A stretch of 7,426 bases of DNA, from NCBI GenBank assembly GCA_003641415.1, contig QNAG01000130.1, positions 1 through 7,426 of the forward strand, given 5' to 3'. Position 1 is the stretch's first letter. Each line of letters opens with the position of its first letter. Below are positions 5,577-7,426 of the stretch, piece by piece. Position numbers and translations under genes: made by a program. The DNA is from Candidatus Zixiibacteriota bacterium (GTDB lineage: Bacteria > Zixibacteria > MSB-5A5 > GN15 > FEB-12). The notes beneath the pieces were generated by a model that did no database searches, was not told where the DNA came from, and was given only the letters and a program-made list of their open reading frames with translations.

Positions 5577-6962
5577 TTGATTACACTTACCTTTCACGGT
5601 GCCGCTGGGACTGTTACCGGGTCCAAATATCTTATCCGAGTTAATGACCGCCAGGTCATGGTTGACTGTGGAATGTTCCAGGGGCGACGTAGTCTCCGCC
5701 AGAAAAACTGGGAACCTATGCCATTTGTTCCAGCTGAGATCGATGCAGTCATTCTCACCCACGCGCACATTGATCATATGGGGTATTCCCCCAAACTTAG
5801 GAAGGAAGGATTCTCTGGTCCAATTTATGCCACACCCCCTACAGTCGAGATTGTTCGCATGTCACTGGTTGACGCTGCCCATATTCAAGAGGAAGATGCT
5901 GAGTATCGCAATCGAAAAGGGTTGACCCGCCATAAGGTGGCTTTACCGTTGTTTGACAGCAAAGATGTGGAGGAGCTTCACGATCAGTTTGAAGCAGTTC
6001 CGTTTGGCGATTGGGTAACAGTTAGTAAAGAGATCAGGTTTCGTTTACATATTGTCGGCCATGTTCTTGGAGCGGCCTGTGTCGAGATGATTCTCAACGA
6101 TGGTCACCGCGAAGTCTCAATTTTGTTCTCTGGTGATATCGGGCGCTATGGAAATCCACTGGTTCACAATCCGAGTCCCCCGTTACAGACTGACTATCTG
6201 GTATGCGAATCCACCTATGGCGGGCGTATCCATGAGCCAGAAGACCCCTATTACATCTTCTCCGAGATCATCAATGATGTTATTAAACGCAAGAGCATCC
6301 TGCTGATTCCGGCTTTTGCCATCGGACGCACTCAGCAGATTGCCTATCTTATCCACGACTTGATTGAAAACAAGCGCATCCCTCCTATTGAAATACATAT
6401 AGATTCACCGATGGCGATCAGGTCGACAGATATCTATGTAAAGTACGCTGATTATCACAAAGTGGATATCTGTAAACTTGGGGGCAAAAAGTGTATTCTT
6501 AATGGACAACACGTGCATCTGCATCGTAAACGCAAATCATCAAAACTCCTCAATCGGCTGGATGGTCCGGCTATTATCATGTCTGCCAGTGGTATGATGA
6601 CTGGTGGACGTATTATGCACCATCTGATCAACCGCCTGCCCAAGTCAGATAACACTTTGATGCTGGCTGGTTTTATGGCCGAGGGAACACTGGGACGAAA
6701 AATAGCTGATGGTGCTAAAACTGTCTACATTCATAAACAACCGGTGGAAGTGAGGTCAAAGCTCGTTGAGTTGCATGGGCTTTCTGGGCATGCCGACTAT
6801 CAGGAAATCCTCCATTGGCTGGAACCATTATCAAATGCGACTAAGAGAGTGTTCATCACTCATGGCGAGGAATCGCAAAGCGCTGCTATGGCAGAGCATC
6901 TGAAAGAAGAAAAGGGTTGGGATTGTCACATTCCTGTCCTGCACGAAACAGTTGAACTATAA
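5577..6962 (+). CDS. Beta-CASP metallo-beta-lactamase-fold ribonuclease (RMMBL domain)
   Basis: This 461-residue cytoplasmic protein belongs to the bacterial CPSF73-like zinc nucleases (TTHA0252 type) that cut RNA. The MBL fold begins at once with FHGAAGTVTGS (6-16). Zinc-site residues are HAHIDH (62-67), His162 in GHVLGAA and Asp187 in SGDIGR. ESTYG (211-215) supplies beta-CASP motif A; PAFAIGRTQ (245-253) and SASGMMTGGR (336-345) are typical of the beta-CASP insert. SGHADY (403-408, His405) and ITHGE (427-431, His429) match motifs B and C of the RMMBL tail. All catalytic positions are present and length is normal. The start is TTG directly after an in-frame TAA (5574-5576), so nothing further upstream is possible; AGAGG at 5562-5566 serves as SD, and the next in-frame ATG would remove the first strand. 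The LOG gene follows after 21 nt, suggesting an operon. The RNA target is unknown. Confidence 0.93.
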   Translation: MITLTFHGAAGTVTGSKYLIRVNDRQVMVDCGMFQGRRSLRQKNWEPMPFVPAEIDAVILTHAHIDHMGYSPKLRKEGFSGPIYATPPTVEIVRMSLVDAAHIQEEDAEYRNRKGLTRHKVALPLFDSKDVEELHDQFEAVPFGDWVTVSKEIRFRLHIVGHVLGAACVEMILNDGHREVSILFSGDIGRYGNPLVHNPSPPLQTDYLVCESTYGGRIHEPEDPYYIFSEIINDVIKRKSILLIPAFAIGRTQQIAYLIHDLIENKRIPPIEIHIDSPMAIRSTDIYVKYADYHKVDICKLGGKKCILNGQHVHLHRKRKSSKLLNRLDGPAIIMSASGMMTGGRIMHHLINRLPKSDNTLMLAGFMAEGTLGRKIADGAKTVYIHKQPVEVRSKLVELHGLSGHADYQEILHWLEPLSNATKRVFITHGEESQSAAMAEHLKEEKGWDCHIPVLHETVEL

Positions 6963-6983
6963 GTCGAAATAGGATTCCACTTG

Positions 6984-7426
6984 ATGAAGAAAAAACTGAC
7001 CCCTGCCCAGATGTCCAAGCGATTGAAACAATCACCAGCTTACAGGATTGCTTACAAGGATTACGAATTCCTTGATTCCGGGTATGCTCGTCCGGCCAGA
7101 CTTCAATTAGAGCTGCTCAAGCCGGAAACTATTTTTCGACGTGAGGGAATAACTTCAACAATAGTTTGTTTTGGGGGAACACGAATAATGGAGCCAAAGA
7201 AGGCCAGGGCTAATGTACAAAAAATTGAAACTAAACTGAAACGCCGATCCAATGACAGGGAGCTGCGTGAGCAGTTACGGGTAGCCAAATCAGTCCTGTC
7301 CAAATCTCGATTTTACGATGAGGCCCGTGAGTTTGCCAGACTTGTCTCTATTGAGAGTCAGAGCAATGATAATCATGAATATGTAGTAGTCACCGGTGGC
7401 GGGCCGGGGATAATGGAAGCTGCCAA
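6984..7426 (+). CDS. LOG/TIGR00730-family Rossmann-fold protein, N-terminal part
   Basis: The frame is open to the right edge, giving 147 full codons. Residues about 25-57 (DYEFLDSGYARPARLQLELL, then KPE) match the N-terminal extension of the long LOG-like proteins. The first Rossmann strand is STIVCFGGTRI (58-68), followed by a charged helical stretch (about 70-105), the block SRFYDEAREFARLVS (108-122), and the nucleotide-binding loop TGGGPGIMEAA (137-147), where the window ends. The second family motif (PGGxGTxxE) would lie beyond the edge. LOG proteins remove the base from nucleoside 5'-monophosphates, including cytokinin nucleotides, and were long misnamed lysine decarboxylases; the substrate of this long subgroup is unsettled. 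The ATG at 6984 has AGGA nine bases upstream (6971-6974). A TTG directly before it is in frame but less likely. The 21-nt gap to the ribonuclease gene suggests co-transcription. Confidence 0.87.
   Translation, partial: MKKKLTPAQMSKRLKQSPAYRIAYKDYEFLDSGYARPARLQLELLKPETIFRREGITSTIVCFGGTRIMEPKKARANVQKIETKLKRRSNDRELREQLRVAKSVLSKSRFYDEAREFARLVSIESQSNDNHEYVVVTGGGPGIMEAA

Noticed and set aside
5599..5925. 108-codon plus-strand frame inside the ribonuclease gene
   Set aside because: It overlaps the MBL zinc motif region in another frame and shows no domain; it is a shadow.
1..7426. Defence island, mobile element, CRISPR or tRNA/rRNA
   Set aside because: No transposase, integrase, Cas, toxin-antitoxin or reverse-transcriptase motif, no spaced direct repeats, and no cloverleaf or rRNA stretch was seen on either strand.

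Overview
The window looks like ordinary chromosomal DNA of a bacterium. It has moderate GC, dense genes, mostly recognisable Shine-Dalgarno sites, and no mobile-element, phage, CRISPR or RNA-gene signal. The exported M16-type protease and the mix of gene families would fit an uncultivated Gram-negative lineage of the FCB type (for example Zixibacteria-like). That placement is only an impression from protein style, not something the sequence proves.

Layout. Minus strand, left part: a secreted M16 metallopeptidase (1-1161, C-terminal part beyond the left edge) with its own sigma70-like promoter, and upstream of it a complete alpha-glucan phosphorylase of the DUF3417 type (1362-3935). Next comes a 421-bp AT-rich divergent intergenic region (3936-4356). 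Plus strand, right part: 6-phosphofructokinase (4357-5499), a beta-CASP metallo-beta-lactamase-fold ribonuclease (5577-6962, TTG start) and the N-terminal third to half of a LOG/TIGR00730-family Rossmann protein (6984-right edge).

How the genes fit together. Glucan phosphorylase releases glucose-1-phosphate from storage glucan, and phosphofructokinase commits the derived hexose phosphate to glycolysis. The divergent pair therefore makes a small glycogen-to-glycolysis module that could share control from the region between the genes. The ribonuclease and LOG genes follow phosphofructokinase on the same strand with gaps of 77 and 21 nt, so they may be co-transcribed; they concern RNA processing and nucleotide metabolism rather than carbon flux. 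The M16 peptidase is probably a separate unit.

I found no new biological system. The points most worth a second look are the short SD-equipped reading frames just ahead of both central-metabolism genes, which themselves lack good SDs; the ATP/PPi specificity residues of the phosphofructokinase; the dyads and repeated octamer in the divergent region; and a hairpin in the leader of the ribonuclease gene.
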